A DNA stretch of 7,190 nucleotides from Methanobacterium sp. GTDB lineage: Archaea > Methanobacteriota > Methanobacteria > Methanobacteriales > Methanobacteriaceae. Shown piece after piece: positions 6,001 to 7,190 of this stretch. A program made the position numbers and the translations under genes. The first letter of the stretch is position 1. Each line of letters begins with the position of its first letter. Below the pieces are notes generated by a model, which was not told where the DNA came from, made no database searches, and saw nothing but the letters and a program-made list of their open reading frames with translations. Location: NCBI GenBank assembly GCA_030539815.1, contig JAUNXM010000102.1, positions 1 to 7,190 of the forward strand. The letters run 5' to 3'.

Positions 6001-7190
6001 GTTTTATCTAGCAACGATTTGATTGCCCTTACTGCACTCTTCAAACCATCTTCTTCACCTATTTTAAGACCTATTTTATCAGCATTTTCCCGAATTACCG
6101 GATTATTCAGGGATTCATTAATGGCATTTGACAGTTTTTCAGGGGTAAGCTCCTTTCTAGGTATGGGTTGCGTTGCAACACCGAGAGAATGAATGCGCTC
6201 AGCCCAGGCAAACTGGTCAATCATATAGGGCACTGGAATAGAAGGTAGCCCTGCTTTTAAAACTTCAGCAGTCGTACCCAGACCGCAATGATGAACAACA
6301 CAGGAACAATAACCAAACAACCAATCGAAGGGAATCTCCTGAATCAAATATATATGATCCGGAATTTCACCTTCATACTCTCCTGTATTTAGAATAATTG
6401 CCCGGGAACCGGCTAACTTGACTCCTTCAAATAGAATTTTCAAAAGTGAACTATTATCTTCTTCACTCCAACCTGCAGATCCAAAACTTATGAATAAGGG
6501 GGCTTCGTCTTTTTCTATAAACTCTTGAAGATCTTCCGGTGGAGAGTAACTGGATGGGGCCTCTAAATACCAGTAACCAGAAATTACATTCTGGGATGTC
6601 CAGTTATTACCTGGCCGAACTACATGTTTACTCATGGGTAAAAGTAGCAACTGAAGATTGTTTGATTCACTGGAAGGAGGAGCACTAATTTCTTTCCTAA
6701 ATTGTTCATATTTTCTCCCCATCAGGAAATATAAAGCTAATTTTTCCACTACCAATCCCATATTTTGTTTCATATTTTTGGTGAATTTCTTCTCAGCCAT
6801 GGTTGGGTCTATTACCACGCTGATAAAGGGTTTATTAGTCATATCGGCTTCAGCTAAACCAAAACTCCCGTATCCTATTATCAAATCATAAAGAGGGCAC
6901 AGTTTCTGCAGGGTATTGGTTTGTTCCTTAACTCCCTTGAGGAAAAAGTTACTTCCAAGTTTAGCTGCTTCCATAGTGTTTTTTGCCTTCATTATCTGTT
7001 GTAATTCATTTATTCCATCTTCAGGGTTGCCTTCAAGTGGATAACAATCAATACCATATGATTCACCTAATTCTTGGAATCTACTGTTTAAGGCAACGGT
7101 TACTTCATATCCCTCATTTTTCAGTGCCTTTGCCAGTGCAAAAAAAACCTGCACATCCCCGCGCACACCCATAACTGGTAATAATATCTT
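5994..7190 (-). CDS. UGT-type glycosyltransferase (GT1/GT28-like), 5' end cut by window
   Basis: The protein is open to the right edge. Six codons before the ATG at 7172 read KILLPV and join MGVRGDVQVF into the usual family N-terminus, so the true start lies just outside. Numbered from that ATG (392 residues), the N-terminal Rossmann domain holds GVRGDVQ (2-8), as in sterol and macrolide glycosyltransferases. ISGYW (197-201), LFISFGSAGW (226-235) and the donor-site region HHCGLGTTAEVLKAGLP (294-310) with IDQ (318-320) mark the C-terminal nucleotide-sugar domain. The usual HHGG is HHCG here (Cys296). The enzyme should transfer a sugar from a UDP- or similar donor to a lipid or other hydrophobic acceptor on the cytoplasmic side; there are no clear membrane helices. 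It is followed by a TetR gene, so expression is probably induced by a ligand. Family is firm; substrate is unknown. Confidence 0.87.
   Translation of the reverse strand, partial: KILLPVMGVRGDVQVFFALAKALKNEGYEVTVALNSRFQELGESYGIDCYPLEGNPEDGINELQQIMKAKNTMEAAKLGSNFFLKGVKEQTNTLQKLCPLYDLIIGYGSFGLAEADMTNKPFISVVIDPTMAEKKFTKNMKQNMGLVVEKLALYFLMGRKYEQFRKEISAPPSSESNNLQLLLLPMSKHVVRPGNNWTSQNVISGYWYLEAPSSYSPPEDLQEFIEKDEAPLFISFGSAGWSEEDNSSLLKILFEGVKLAGSRAIILNTGEYEGEIPDHIYLIQEIPFDWLFGYCSCVVHHCGLGTTAEVLKAGLPSIPVPYMIDQFAWAERIHSLGVATQPIPRKELTPEKLSNAINESLNNPVIRENADKIGLKIGEEDGLKSAVRAIKSLLDKTG

Noticed and set aside
6658..7174. + strand open frames inside the glycosyltransferase gene
   Set aside because: They are antisense to conserved glycosyltransferase motifs and show no domain pattern.

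Overview
This window looks like chromosomal DNA from a methanogenic archaeon, most likely a Methanobacterium-type member of the Methanobacteriales. The reasons are the AT-rich spacers, GGAGG-like ribosome sites combined with TATA-type upstream elements, and archaeal-type families: a single-domain DUF89 protein with an N-terminal CxxC, a membrane-anchored thioredoxin with a short CcdA, and a DUF1932 oxidoreductase. The taxonomic call is an inference from sequence style. There is no rRNA, tRNA, CRISPR array, insertion sequence or origin in the window.

Left part (1-3350, all + strand). A DUF89/ARMT1-like metal-dependent phosphatase (53-916) is followed by a two-gene thiol-disulfide exchange unit: an anchored DsbD-gamma-like thioredoxin (961-1386) and a six-helix CcdA/DsbD-beta-like membrane protein (1474-2103). 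Together they look like a DsbD split into two polypeptides that moves reducing equivalents out of the cytoplasm. A DUF1932-type NAD(P)-dependent dehydrogenase (2201-3031) and a small Cys/His-rich protein of unknown function (3130-3348) follow.

Middle (3432-4721, - strand). A 429-residue HxGH nucleotidyltransferase resembles the N-terminal part of bacterial TmcAL/YlbM (tRNA-Met cytidine acetate ligase) but has a different C-terminal half. It starts at a TTG directly after an in-frame stop, with a good ribosome site. It converges on the small gene at 3130-3348.

Right part (4722-7190), more AT-rich and accessory in flavour. The stretch 4873-5201 reads as a HEPN-like helical protein broken by a one-base frameshift: the first half ends at a TAG at 4966, and the second half continues in another frame from the overlapping GTG at 4968. 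On the - strand, a UGT-type glycosyltransferase, cut by the right edge of the window, is followed 50 bases later by a TetR-family regulator. The regulator's helix-turn-helix begins upstream of its first ATG, so it seems to start at a non-standard ATT codon or to carry a 5' frameshift. Two perfect 14-bp direct repeats spaced 19 bp apart lie at the junction of these two genes and are candidate regulator sites.

The points most worth a second look are the broken or split HEPN gene, the TetR start and its adjacent repeats, the archaeal TmcAL-like protein, and the cytochrome-independent CcdA/thioredoxin pair.
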